DNA of 64,000 nt from Verrucomicrobia bacterium S94 (GTDB lineage Bacteria; Verrucomicrobiota; Kiritimatiellia; Kiritimatiellales; Pontiellaceae), in NCBI GenBank assembly GCA_004299845.1, contig CP036201.1:1302001-1366000 (forward strand), written 5' to 3'. The notes beneath the pieces are model-generated. The model saw nothing but the letters and a program-made list of their open reading frames with translations, made no database searches and was not told the origin of the DNA. Below, in pieces: positions 9,082-19,900 of the stretch (position 1 is its first letter; every line of letters starts with the position of its first letter). The position numbers and the translations under genes are program-made.

Positions 9082-11479
9082 AGGCGTTACCTGCTGCCGC
9101 TGCAGAGCACCATCTGAAAAAACGCATTCAACGGTCGTTCGACCCGGCGCATGCAGCTTAAAATCCACATCCCAGCCTGCAGGCCAGGCGGGCAGCATCC
9201 GGATCTCCCGGCCGTCTTTGGCAATCGTCTGCAGACACATCTCCTGCAGACCAACCATCCCGACGGCCCCCCATTCCATCGAGGGCATGCAGCCATAGCC
9301 CGGCCCCCAAAAGGCAGGAAACCGTGCTTTAAAGTTGCCGGAGCGAGGATCTCCCTTTGCATCACTCATTTTTTTCACGATATATTCTTTTGCCTCATGG
9401 CTCAGGCCCATACGGGCCAGCATAGGCACCTGCTGCCCCCAGCCCCACCACGCCTCTCGCTGAGGATAACCGTTTATACCGAACTCTTTCCCCAGATAGG
9501 TATCCCCCGCAGGATCCAGCCCATATTTCCATGTATGAACTGCAGTATCCAAACCAGGCAGCCCCAGCGCATAGATCCCATACGGAAAAACCGGATAGAG
9601 CTGAGCAAGCTCCCGGTTGCATAACCGACTCGACGACTTCTCCTCCAGAAGCGGTGAGAGCGTCCGATGTCCGTTGCGCATGCGGAAATTCAACTCAGGA
9701 ACGCGGGCGGCCCAATCCCGAAACAGCTCTTTCTCCTTTTTGCTGACCCATTTATCGGGAAGCGCAAGAAGAGCCTCCAGATTTTTCCGCAATGCAGCCG
9801 CTTCCAGAATCGGATTCGTTCCCGTCTTATAGGTTTCAGTAGCCTGCATCCCTTTCATGACCAACCTGCCGTTTTCATCCCAGTCCCGGCCGGTCCGGCG
9901 GCGCTGCAGCATTCTGTGATATTCAAAATGAAAAATAACCGCATCTTTCATAAACGGAATATAGGGCGAAATATCCGCACCGGTGAACCGGTACCATTCA
10001 TGCATCATGAAAGCAAACTCCAGCTGGGTATGGAAATAGTGCGTGTGATGATACTGCATACCGACCTCATGCTCCGGATTGCGCGTACCGAACGGCGGCT
10101 CCCAACCGTAGTGATAGCCGTTCGGCAGTCCTGCACTATTAATCTGTTCCGCAAAAGAACACCCTTTAATGCCGAACGATACCTCATTGCGCAACTGAGC
10201 ATTACGCAGATTTTTACGATAGAACTCGAACTGAGGGCGCATCATTTCAAAATCACCGCTTTTAAGCATCGGCCAGTGAACCAGCCGCTGGTTCATTCCT
10301 GTCCACGCTCCCCCACTTCCGGTAATCCGCATTATAGAATGCGGGATTCATCCCCCGCTTCCCATCCACATAAAAATGGTCATAGATGAAAAGACCGCCA
10401 TTGAAATGTGTTGGAAATTCGCCGAAGGCATTACTCGCCAGCATATAGCGCATCAGCTGATAATTCCGCCCGACCTGCCAGCCCTTATCATCCGCTCCCC
10501 GGCCCTTATTTATGATGATATGACTCCGGGTCCAGAAATCCCTCCACCACTGAACATTCCTCTCCCAGACCCCGGAAACCTCCGCGGTGCTTTTCCGGAG
10601 ACCGGCCATCCATTTGTCCCTATGTTCAGTCTGGTCGGTATGCAGAACTAGCCGGATATGATGCTGCCTCGCCGGTTTGACACTCTTCAGATTCCACGCC
10701 TTATAAGGCGTAAAGACATAGCTCCCGTCCGTAACATCTGATGGCGCCAGATTATTCCCCAGCATCACCCCGCCGAAAATACGGTTCTTCGTCGGCAGAT
10801 ACATCTGATCGATCACCCCGTCGAGACGCTGAAGTGCGATTTCTTTTTCAATCAGATCATCACCGCAGTTCTGATGAAAAAACAATACCCCGCCCTCAGC
10901 GAAATCCACCTGATCCGGATAGGAGAATACGTCACCGTTATACGTACAGTATCCATACATCGCCCAGCGATTATAATCCCGCCCGTCTCCTTTCGGAATG
11001 AGCTGTTTCTGATTCCGCCACGACTCAAACGATGCCGTGATTTCAGACTTCTTTTCCGTCTTCAGCTCGACATGAACGACCGGGCGACACACCTCCACCC
11101 ACACCCGGATATCCGCGTTGTTCTCATCTGACCTGCCGGTAATCAGAACACTGCCCGTTTTCAGATCCAACTCCTGTCTGAATGAAAGATCTTTCCCGTC
11201 AGCGGAAAAAGGGTTCGGCTCCATCTGAATCCGAACCCTGCCGGTTTTCAGCAGCTGATCGTTTTCATCAATATTGCCACTGCGCTCAATATAAAAAAGC
11301 AGATCGCCATCCTCCACCCAGACATTGAGTCCGATATCCCCGCCGCCGCACGGCATAGACTCACTCGGATTTTTACTCTGCGTTTCCCAGAGCACATTAA
11401 AATCGTCCAGCCATTGCAAATCCGCACCAGCGGATAAACGGAACAGCAGAACGGATGCAATCAACCAAATCGCTTTCAT
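9046..11479 (-). CDS. DUF5703 glycosidase-like protein (one frame break)
   Basis: Exported protein of about 810 residues resembling the DUF5703 family, whose members have an all-alpha barrel related to GH95-type enzymes; substrate unknown. The N-terminal half (11479 to about 10315) has a signal peptide and the family signature MPCGGGDIGLNVWVEDGDLL; the C-terminal half continues with GMNQRLVHWPMLKSGDFEMM. The two halves are in different frames. Homology switches at a run of five G (minus strand, 10310-10314); removing one G or adding two restores WG(G)AWTGMNQR. I treat it as one gene with a sequence error or recent mutation. Its ATG overlaps the stop of the beta-helix gene (ATGA), so it is the last gene of a coupled string. 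Confidence 0.75.
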
Positions 11480-12672
11480 TTTTTCTTCCGGACCCGGGGT
11501 TTAACATAAGCGTTACTGCTGATCACCGTCGCATCGTCGTGTCCTCCCAGGTCATGAATACCGGCAAGGCTCGAACTTTCAAACATCGCATTATTGGCAA
11601 TCACACTGCCGGAAAGATTTTTCACGATCATACCGTACTTGGGATCCGCATCTTTATAATCATGCTCTTTCCGACCAAACCAGCCCCATAGATTATTCCC
11701 GGTAACCACGGCACCCTGCGCGTCCTCCAGCCAGATCTGCGAACTGTTCAGCCCCTCAGCATCCACTCCGTTTGTCCGGATTTTACAGCCGGTGATAGTG
11801 TTGGCTGTTGAATGAATCATTTTAATACCCGGCCCGAAATTATGATCAATCGAACAGCCGTTCACCTGCATGGAATTCGAATTTTCAATCATAATTCCGC
11901 CCTCGGTATTCCATTCGATCCGGTTAGCCGTCATAGCCACCGACGCGCATCCGAAAAACCCGATCTCCTTTTTCTCCTGCTCGCTCATTCCCTCAGGGGC
12001 ATCACCGCGGGCATAGAACCCCGCCCCGGTATTGGCCGTCAGCATGGTATCAATAACCCAGCCGTCGTACCCGCCGGTACAATCAATCCCGTGCTGTCCG
12101 TTCCACATAATCAGGCACCGGCGGATCGCGAAAACCCAGGCTTTTTCCAGCCGGATACCTGCGCCCGTAAAATGATTAATCCGGCAATCCTCCACCACCA
12201 GATGAAGCTCACAGCCTGTATGCCGTGCATAGATGCCATGCATCGACTCTCCCAGCTTATTACCATCCAGTGTCAGGCCGATAATCCGGGTGCCGCGCGC
12301 ATCATAACAGTCGAGCAGTGCGCGGGCATCGCCCGACAGTGCCTTCAGGGTGGTGCGTCCCTCAAAATCCGAATCCGTACCGGTTTTGTTTTCATAGGCC
12401 CAGTTGGAATCGCCTTTCAGCGCAATATGTGACGGCACCTTGACCGGATGTATCATATACGTTCCAGCCGGAATATAGACCACTCCACTTCCAGCCGTCG
12501 CCGCTTTCATGGCCCGGTTGAACGCGGCGGTATCATCGTGCCGCCCATCACCGACAGCACCGAAATCTCTGACATTCAAAAATACACCTTCAGTCATGTC
12601 CACCGATCTTCCCGTCGCGGCCAGTACCACAGAAAAACCGGCCAGCATTGCGATTATTGATTTTATCATCAT
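11476..12672 (-). CDS. Right-handed beta-helix protein, pectate-lyase-3 type
   Basis: Exported 398-residue protein that opens, after a signal peptide, with NVRDFGAVGDGRHDDTAAFN, the entry strand of the pectate lyase 3/GH28-like superfamily, and continues with parallel beta-helix coils (repeated N-x-I/V-x-G/N patterns such as NTITGCKI, AVVTGNNLWG, SVIANNAMF). Members cleave or bind acidic polysaccharides, but I see no motif that fixes the activity, so lyase versus hydrolase is open. Start and stop both overlap neighbours by four bases (ATGA), tying it to the BNR gene before and the DUF5703 gene after. Confidence 0.8.
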   Translation of the reverse strand: MMIKSIIAMLAGFSVVLAATGRSVDMTEGVFLNVRDFGAVGDGRHDDTAAFNRAMKAATAGSGVVYIPAGTYMIHPVKVPSHIALKGDSNWAYENKTGTDSDFEGRTTLKALSGDARALLDCYDARGTRIIGLTLDGNKLGESMHGIYARHTGCELHLVVEDCRINHFTGAGIRLEKAWVFAIRRCLIMWNGQHGIDCTGGYDGWVIDTMLTANTGAGFYARGDAPEGMSEQEKKEIGFFGCASVAMTANRIEWNTEGGIMIENSNSMQVNGCSIDHNFGPGIKMIHSTANTITGCKIRTNGVDAEGLNSSQIWLEDAQGAVVTGNNLWGWFGRKEHDYKDADPKYGMIVKNLSGSVIANNAMFESSSLAGIHDLGGHDDATVISSNAYVKPRVRKKK

Positions 12673-15284
12673 TTGATTTCCGCCTTAAACCAGCCGCAGC
12701 CCCACGAAGCACACCAGAGTTGGGATTCATCGTAGGGATCCGGCTTCACATCCACGATTTTATCAGGTTGCCCGAGTCCCCGGTTGATCTTCCGCCAGGT
12801 TTCGCCCGCATCTTCAGAAAGATAGATCCCGGGATTCATAAACTCATGCGACCGCCGTACAATCTGCCCGGCAGCACTGATCACAATCAGGTCCGGATTA
12901 ACCGGCGAGGATTCCGCCTGCCATACAAAAGGCGCCTTGAAAATCTGTTCCCACGATTCTCCGCCATTCCTGCTGCGCCATACACCACCCTCTTCATAAC
13001 TGCCGTTATTTCGACCCGTCGAAATCAGGATATAGTTCTGAGTTCGGTCAATGAAAACATTATTCACCGCCCTGATTACGTCCGGAATGGAAACCGGCTC
13101 CCAGTGCCCTCCCCGGTTCAGCGAAACATAAAGCCCGCCCCCGTCATTATTCAATGCGGCAAACAGGATTTCCGGATGATCCGGATGCATGGCAATACGC
13201 CTCACGCTCGCGTCGGCCGGAAGCCCGGAATTCATCAATGTCCATGTATAACCGCCGTCTGACGATCTATAAAATCCGTACCCGCCTTTGCTCAGCTCCA
13301 CACCGGGACCATTATGCACTTCCGAAATCCGCTGATACGTTGCGCAGAAATACATATTATCCGGATCCACCGGATCAATAAGCAGAGAATTCTGTGAAGC
13401 CACATTCTGCCAGATCCCGCTGTCAGCATCGAAAATCGTGGCGATATTCTCCCAGGTCTTACCGCCGTTCGTCGTGCGGCGCAGTTTACCCCGGTGCTCC
13501 TGCCGCCAGGACAACGTATAAATGGTATCCGGATGACGGGGATGCACGGCCACCGTTGAAATCGAATGCGCCCCGTCGGGATGAACCTGCCCTTCAATCT
13601 GTTCTACGGCGACCGCGGATTGATCCCGCCAATTGCCCGAATCCGTGGTCTGCCATAATCCATGTTCACCGCTGCACAACAGCTTCCGCTCCGGAATCCC
13701 GGTTTCCAGCAACATAAAACGGCCGGGCAGATTACTGCCGCCGCGCCCGATCCATTTTTCACTTCCCGGTGCCGTTTCAAAATCATCCACCTGTTTCCAG
13801 GACTCACCTTTATCAGTCGTTTTGAGCGTCTGCTGATCCAGCCCGATAAATACTGCCCCCGCAGCATTGATACTCATCATACGGTTCCCTGAATATCCCG
13901 GATTCGTATCCATATAGGATTGCAGGTGCGCAAATGTTACATTGGTTCCAACGGGATTGTTGCGGGACTTCCAATATGCAGACCCGCGCCCGCTCTTCCA
14001 ATAAGCCCCATACCGGGCAACCACGCTCCACGTACGCCCGCCATCCAGCGTGCGCCAGACATCCCCGGGACCGAATGTCCGATCATGCTTCCTGTTATAG
14101 GTCACATAAATCTCATCCGCCTTATTCGGATTTACCACAATACGGTTAAACGTCGGCAATGCCCGTTTCGGCAGCACATTGAACCGCTCCACCGCCTCCG
14201 CTTTGGATAGCCCAAGCCAATGGGCCACGGTTTTATAAAAACGGTCATTCTCCCATGGGCTGTCCACCGCATTCAAATCGAGAAACAGATTGCCGGTAAT
14301 ACTGACCCAGCTTTTTCCGCCATCGGTACTTTTAAAAACGCCCCCAACTGATTCAATGCAGTTTTTTTTCAGCAAATAAACCGTCTGTTCAACCAGATAA
14401 AGCACAAATGTTCCGGTAGTTTTATCATAAAAAGAGGTCAGGTCTTTCGGTAGATTATTCGGCAGCCCATCGGCTCTGTTTATCCAGGTAAGGCCACCAT
14501 CCGTACTGAGCATTATTCCATGAGTCGTAGCCATAATGATGTGCTGACTGTTTTCCGGGTGCACAATAATACGGGCAACATCCAGATCCTCCGGCAAACC
14601 GTTTCGGATCTTCCGCCACGTTTTACCGCGATCCGTCGATTTGCAGATATAGCCATAGTCTGCATAATCAAATCGAGTGCCATGGAGATTTGCCGTCGAT
14701 TTATGATTGGCTTTAATGTTCCAGAAATCACCGGCACCAATGTACCAGATATGATCATTTGAAGGATCCACCGCGAGCTCACTCAGCCGTGTTCCCATCT
14801 GTTCATAATACCAGCCTTTTGAAAAAGATTCCGGATCGTTCGGATCAATCCCCACCTCTTTCCAGCTGCGACTGAGTTCCGATGTTTTAGTCCAACTGCG
14901 ACCACGATCGGTCGTTTCATAAACCCATCCGTTCCAGTCAATCGCCATACCGAAATCCGGATTCTGCCGGGAAAACTCAACGTCCAGAACCCGTTTCATC
15001 TCCTGTCCGGTACCATCGGAATCCTTCAGCGTATGCCACGAATCCCCGCCGTCCCACGTTCCGTAACTGACGTGCATATCGGGCCCCATAAACATGACAT
15101 TGGTATCCGACGGGTGACACCAGAAATTTTCACAATAGCCCGACATTCCGGGCCCGAAGTTTTTCCAGACCACTGAAGGATCGGATTCCACCCGCTCCGT
15201 ACGGATCCGTTCAAAAAAATCAGTCTCCGGAAATGCATTAGAAGCCAGCATCAGAACGATAGAAATCCACGATTTTACAGTCAT
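12669..15284 (-). CDS. BNR/Asp-box beta-propeller protein (sortilin/GH74-like)
   Basis: Exported 871-residue protein built from about a dozen Asp-box repeats of the form S-x-D-x-G-x-x-W (STDRGKTWRKI, STDGGLTWINR, STDGGKSWVSI, TTDKGESWKQV, TTNGGKTWENI, SSDGGYTWTLM, SEDAGETWRKI). This matches VPS10/sortilin-like and GH74-like double propellers, which bind or cut polysaccharides. It begins with a signal peptide and FGPGMSGYCENFW, nearly the same as FGPGMSGYIDMFW in the 16930-20454 protein, so the two are paralogues. Eleven bases separate it from the upstream esterase gene. Catalytic residues cannot be assigned from sequence alone. Confidence 0.82.
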   Translation of the reverse strand: MTVKSWISIVLMLASNAFPETDFFERIRTERVESDPSVVWKNFGPGMSGYCENFWCHPSDTNVMFMGPDMHVSYGTWDGGDSWHTLKDSDGTGQEMKRVLDVEFSRQNPDFGMAIDWNGWVYETTDRGRSWTKTSELSRSWKEVGIDPNDPESFSKGWYYEQMGTRLSELAVDPSNDHIWYIGAGDFWNIKANHKSTANLHGTRFDYADYGYICKSTDRGKTWRKIRNGLPEDLDVARIIVHPENSQHIIMATTHGIMLSTDGGLTWINRADGLPNNLPKDLTSFYDKTTGTFVLYLVEQTVYLLKKNCIESVGGVFKSTDGGKSWVSITGNLFLDLNAVDSPWENDRFYKTVAHWLGLSKAEAVERFNVLPKRALPTFNRIVVNPNKADEIYVTYNRKHDRTFGPGDVWRTLDGGRTWSVVARYGAYWKSGRGSAYWKSRNNPVGTNVTFAHLQSYMDTNPGYSGNRMMSINAAGAVFIGLDQQTLKTTDKGESWKQVDDFETAPGSEKWIGRGGSNLPGRFMLLETGIPERKLLCSGEHGLWQTTDSGNWRDQSAVAVEQIEGQVHPDGAHSISTVAVHPRHPDTIYTLSWRQEHRGKLRRTTNGGKTWENIATIFDADSGIWQNVASQNSLLIDPVDPDNMYFCATYQRISEVHNGPGVELSKGGYGFYRSSDGGYTWTLMNSGLPADASVRRIAMHPDHPEILFAALNNDGGGLYVSLNRGGHWEPVSIPDVIRAVNNVFIDRTQNYILISTGRNNGSYEEGGVWRSRNGGESWEQIFKAPFVWQAESSPVNPDLIVISAAGQIVRRSHEFMNPGIYLSEDAGETWRKINRGLGQPDKIVDVKPDPYDESQLWCASWGCGWFKAEIK

Positions 15285-15295
15285 ATCAAATCAGC

Positions 15296-16846
15296 TCATT
15301 TCGGCATCGGACGATACAGCGTTTTTTTGCCCATGGTTCCCACCGGCCAGTCATCGGTCCGGAACGGTGTAACCGGCAGACTGTTCCGGTCATAAAGATT
15401 AACCACCGGATTATCCGCCCAGCCATAGCGTACCGCAACCGGTTCGGGAACTTCATCGGACCAGACCTCTACTTTATTTTTTCCGACAATCTTTGCCTCA
15501 GCCCAGTGGAATTTCCGGTCCTCACCGGCAATGGCGAATCCTTTCACTTCCGGCACATCAAAGGCGTACAGATGCGTTGCCACATGATCAAACGTCACCA
15601 CCGCTTTATCTCCTTTAATTTCCAAGGATTGGAAACGCGGACTTTCGGTCGCAATATTAAATCCATAGTCTTTCCCCAGAGCATGGCGCACCAGGCGAGC
15701 CGCCGCAGTCTGCTTGTTCCGATAATGAATATCCCGCGCTTCTCCCAGATCGATCACCACCGCCTCCCCGGTATGCGGGAGTTTCAGCGTCATGGTCTGC
15801 GCCTCGCGCAGTTCAGCCCAGTAGCTTTCGCCGGGTTCCGGCTTCTCATCACTATGGTCCGCCAGCTGAATCCAGTAAAACGGCAGATCATCATTATTCC
15901 ACCATTCCCGCCACTTATTGATCAGTAGCGGAAAAAGCGAACGATATTCATAAGCACGTCCGATATTGCTTTCACCCTGACACCAGATCACCCCTTTAAT
16001 CCCATATCCAATGGTCGGATGGAGAACCCCATTATAAATATTTGCAGGTCTTTTCTGCCCGGTACGAACATCCCTCGGTTCAAACCGTTTCTTCCCGGGC
16101 TTTCCGTCTGCCACCCACTGTTTGTATTCAATTTTCTGTTTTTCCAGATATTCATCGGAATACAGCGACAGATATTTATTCCATTCCGCCAGATATTCAT
16201 CCTGTCCGGCTTCCTCAAGTACATGGATTGGAAGCCAGGCTTCCAGATCCGAACCGCCCCAGGCATTATAAATCAGTCCGACCGGAACATTCAATGCGTG
16301 GTACAGCTTCCGACCGAAGAGAAATCCGGGCGCAGTAAAGTTCTTCACGGTTTCCGGCGTACACTCGGTCCAGACGGCCTCAATATTAAATTGCGGCTCC
16401 TGCGTTCCAACCCTTGGAACTGCCAGCAGACGGATGTTCGGATAGTTCGCCGTCGCAACCTCCATATCATAATCGTTGATCGCATTCATCGACCACGCCA
16501 TATTCGATTGACCGGAACACATCCAGACCTCTCCAACCAGGATGTTGCTGATTTCTGATTGAAGCCTACCGAATGAATAAATTTTCATGCTTCTGGCCTT
16601 GAAACTGGCTTCCAAAGGATCAAGTTCAACTTTCCAATGCCCTTTTTCATCCGCCACAGCCGTTTTCTTCTGCCCGGCAAATTCAACGCTAACCCGCTCT
16701 CCCGGATCAGCCATGCCCCAGACCGGATTTTTCTTCTGCTGCTGCAGAATCATATGATCACTGAAAATATTCGGCAGCAACACCTCGGCGCCCGCCGTGG
16801 TGCAGGCCAGAACCAACAAAGATATGATTTTAAAGTTTTTCATCAT
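15296..16846 (-). CDS. Sialate O-acetylesterase-like SGNH esterase
   Basis: Exported 516-residue carbohydrate esterase of the SASA (DUF303) type, expected to remove O-acetyl groups from a glycan. After a signal peptide come LPNIFSDHMILQQ and a beta-rich region, then the nucleophile block GEVWMCSGQSNMAW (Ser near residue 114), GVIWCQGESN, and the distal DIHYRNK region that supplies the catalytic His. Length and motif order match the family. Sialic acid itself is not a likely target here; xylan- or algal-type O-acetylation is more plausible from the neighbouring sulfatases and glycosidases (inference). Confidence 0.87.
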   Translation of the reverse strand: MMKNFKIISLLVLACTTAGAEVLLPNIFSDHMILQQQKKNPVWGMADPGERVSVEFAGQKKTAVADEKGHWKVELDPLEASFKARSMKIYSFGRLQSEISNILVGEVWMCSGQSNMAWSMNAINDYDMEVATANYPNIRLLAVPRVGTQEPQFNIEAVWTECTPETVKNFTAPGFLFGRKLYHALNVPVGLIYNAWGGSDLEAWLPIHVLEEAGQDEYLAEWNKYLSLYSDEYLEKQKIEYKQWVADGKPGKKRFEPRDVRTGQKRPANIYNGVLHPTIGYGIKGVIWCQGESNIGRAYEYRSLFPLLINKWREWWNNDDLPFYWIQLADHSDEKPEPGESYWAELREAQTMTLKLPHTGEAVVIDLGEARDIHYRNKQTAAARLVRHALGKDYGFNIATESPRFQSLEIKGDKAVVTFDHVATHLYAFDVPEVKGFAIAGEDRKFHWAEAKIVGKNKVEVWSDEVPEPVAVRYGWADNPVVNLYDRNSLPVTPFRTDDWPVGTMGKKTLYRPMPK

Positions 16847-16889
16847 CTACTTTCATTTATTGATTTAATATACGGCCAACGAACGATGA

Positions 16890-16905
16890 TCAGCCCGAAA
16901 ACAGG
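16890..16905 (-). promoter_or_regulatory. Weak copy of the CTGTTyAGG promoter-like element
   Basis: Minus strand reads CCTGTTTTCGGGCTGA about 45 bases before the SASA esterase start. It resembles the element at 36360, 20493 and 52181 but has one extra T and no good TATAAT, so it is only a possible relative. Confidence 0.2.
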
Positions 16906-16929
16906 ACATATAATTTGCCGTACAAAAGG

Positions 16930-19900
16930 CTAATCCATCTGAACATTTACCCGATAAAACGCATTGCTTGTGCCTTCAGGATCAGTCAGTTCAATGAGCG
17001 AACCCGTTCCGGCCACTCCATTGGTCCAAACGAACCAGTTTCCGGAAAGGTTATCCGTTTTCTCTACGCTATAGATTCGATTCAGCGCAGAGCGGAATTT
17101 AACACCGACGACGCCTGCAACAACCTCACCTGCAAAGTATTCCTGCATATTATTCGGATCTGTATCCGCAATATACTCCTCAATATTGCTCATCACATCA
17201 CCATCAGCATTGCCTGTTCGATCTGCCAGACCATGCTCCTCCATCCAGTCCCAGAAAAAGGGTTTTGCCACGCCGGTCGTCAGTCCGGAGATATCCGCCT
17301 TCCAGAAGCCGGTTCCGGACAGACAACACCAGAGAATCGTCTCATCGTAGGGATCCGCCTGAAGTTCCCGTATCTTTTCCGGTTGGCCGTGACGCCGGTT
17401 GATCTTATGCCAGTTATGTCCTCCATCAACCGTCACATAGGCACCGGGATTTAAATCATTTACATCATCATCTTCACCTGCAATCACAGCAATAACCTGA
17501 TCATTTGCAGCACAGGCATTCACACCCCGGACATTCGGAAAATCAAAAATAAGGACCCATGTCTCCCCGCCATCACGGCTCACATAGGCCCCTCCGATTG
17601 AACCATCTCCTTCACGTCGGCCGCATGCGATATAAAGATCTCCGGTAGTTTTATGAACCATCACATCGTTCACGCACGTTACTCCGGCCGGCACGGTCAT
17701 GGGGAACCAGTTCGCTGCACCATCGACGGTTTTATACAGTCCGCCAGGCGTTCCGGTATGTGTATAGGCCAAGGCGGCATAAATGATCCGTGAATCGACC
17801 GGATCCATGAACAGTTTCCAGACACTGGAACCGGAAGGCAGGCCGCTGTTCGGATTTATCCAGGTCATCCCGCCGTCCATTGATTTATACACCCCGTAAA
17901 CCTCCATATCCGCGGAACCGTTTCCCCGGTATTTACCGGCTCCTCCATACGGCTGCCAAATGCTGTACGGTATTGTAAAATAGAGGATATCGGAATTTTG
18001 ATGATCCACCATCAGGGATCTGGAGCGAATGTCGATATCCGGAAACGGGCGGGAAAGAGTTATCCACGTTTCACCGCCATCGGATGAATGGCGCAAATGA
18101 TTTCTTTTATCCTGCCGGAACTGGAGCGTGTAAATTTTATTGGTGTCATTCGGATCCACAGCAATCGTTGTAATAGAAGTCGGATCATCTTTATCAACAC
18201 TTTGCCCCGTCAACTGCTTCACCGCAATGGCTCCCGGATAAACCAGATCTCCGTCATGCATATTGCGCCAGAGTCCATGTTCACCGCTACCCCAAAGATA
18301 GGTCCCCGGTGTCCCGGTTTGCAAACAGATCGATTCTCCCGGAAGGTTGCTATTTCCCCGACCGACCCAGTTCCCGCTTCCCGGTGAGGTTTCATCATCA
18401 TCCACCTGAATCCAGGTTGCTCCGTTGTCGGTGGAGCGCATAACCTGCTGTGCAAATGCCGTGTAGACATGACCCAGCTGATTCACCTTTACAAAACGCG
18501 GTCCAACCGTAATGGCATCATATAATCGGTGGTCCCGGTCAACATGTGCCATAGTCGTATTCATCCCCAGCGGCTGAACAGCCCGGGAATTCCAATAGTC
18601 ATCATCCAAACCGTTAATCCAGTATGGCCCCTCACGTGCAGCAGCAAACCAGTTGGTCCCTCCATTTTCAGTCATCCAGATATTCCCCGGAGGAAACGCA
18701 TAATCATGTTTGAAATTATGAACCAGATACACCCGGTCTTTATGAGTCGGGTCCACGGCAATCTGATGAAACTGGCTGAAGGTGGATGCCGGAAGATTAT
18801 AATTATTGCTGATATCCGATGCGGTTGTTTCCATCCAGAAAGCCACCGCCCGATAAAACCGGTTGTGATAATCCCATCCAAACCTGGAAATCTGTGTAAA
18901 ATCAATGGCCAGATCACCCGTTAAATTTTCCCAGTAATCTCCTCCGTCGGCCGTGCGATAAACACCACCCGATGTCACAATCTCGCTCCCGACCGGATCA
19001 TAGTGCGTGATTTCTACGATATAGAGCAGAAACTCCCCGGCTCCACCGTTGGCTTCCGGATCAAAATACGAATCCATATAGCGCGGCTGATTGTAAGGGA
19101 GACCATTCCCCGGAACTTTTGACCAGCTCAGCCCTCCGTCTGAACTTCTATACACTCCATGCTGACAGGAGGCATACACTTTATTGGAATCGCGCGGGTC
19201 GACAATGATCCGGCTGAAGCTCGAATCTACCGGAAAAGGAGATGAGACCTGAGTCCAGTTTGTACCGCGATCTTTCGAGTACATAATGAACCCCTCAGAC
19301 ATATAGGTCTTCCACGGCGAGGTATTCGTAATTCCGCTTTTCGTATAATGCGCATCTTTAATGAAGGCACCCCCACCGGCGCCGATATACCAGTTGTTAT
19401 CGTTGGAAGGATCAACTGCAATAACATTATGCCGTTTATCACTGCCGGGAATCGGCTCGCATAAAAAGGTCCAGGATGCACCACGGTCAGTACTCTGGAA
19501 CAGCTCGCCCCGGTTGGTTTTCACATTACGCCGAACGGCCAAACCGAAATCAGGATCAGTATAGGAAAAATCCATCGCCACGAAGTAGTCAGGATGATAA
19601 CCGCAGCCATCAGAATCGCGCATGCTTCTCCAGAACGCGCCTCCGTTCAGCGTCACCTGACTGTTACCCATATCCAACGAATCATACATTGCATTCGGAT
19701 CGCCGTTATTAATCCAGAACATGTCGATATAACCGGACATCCCCGGACCGAAATGCTGCCACTGCACCAACGGGCTGGACTCTATACGCTTACTTTTAAG
19801 ATCGGCAAACCAAACCGGGTCAATAGGTGATGTTTCCGGCGTTGCTGCCGAAGTCCCGATTTCAAAATAGATATTATCCACATACAGATAATCACTGAGT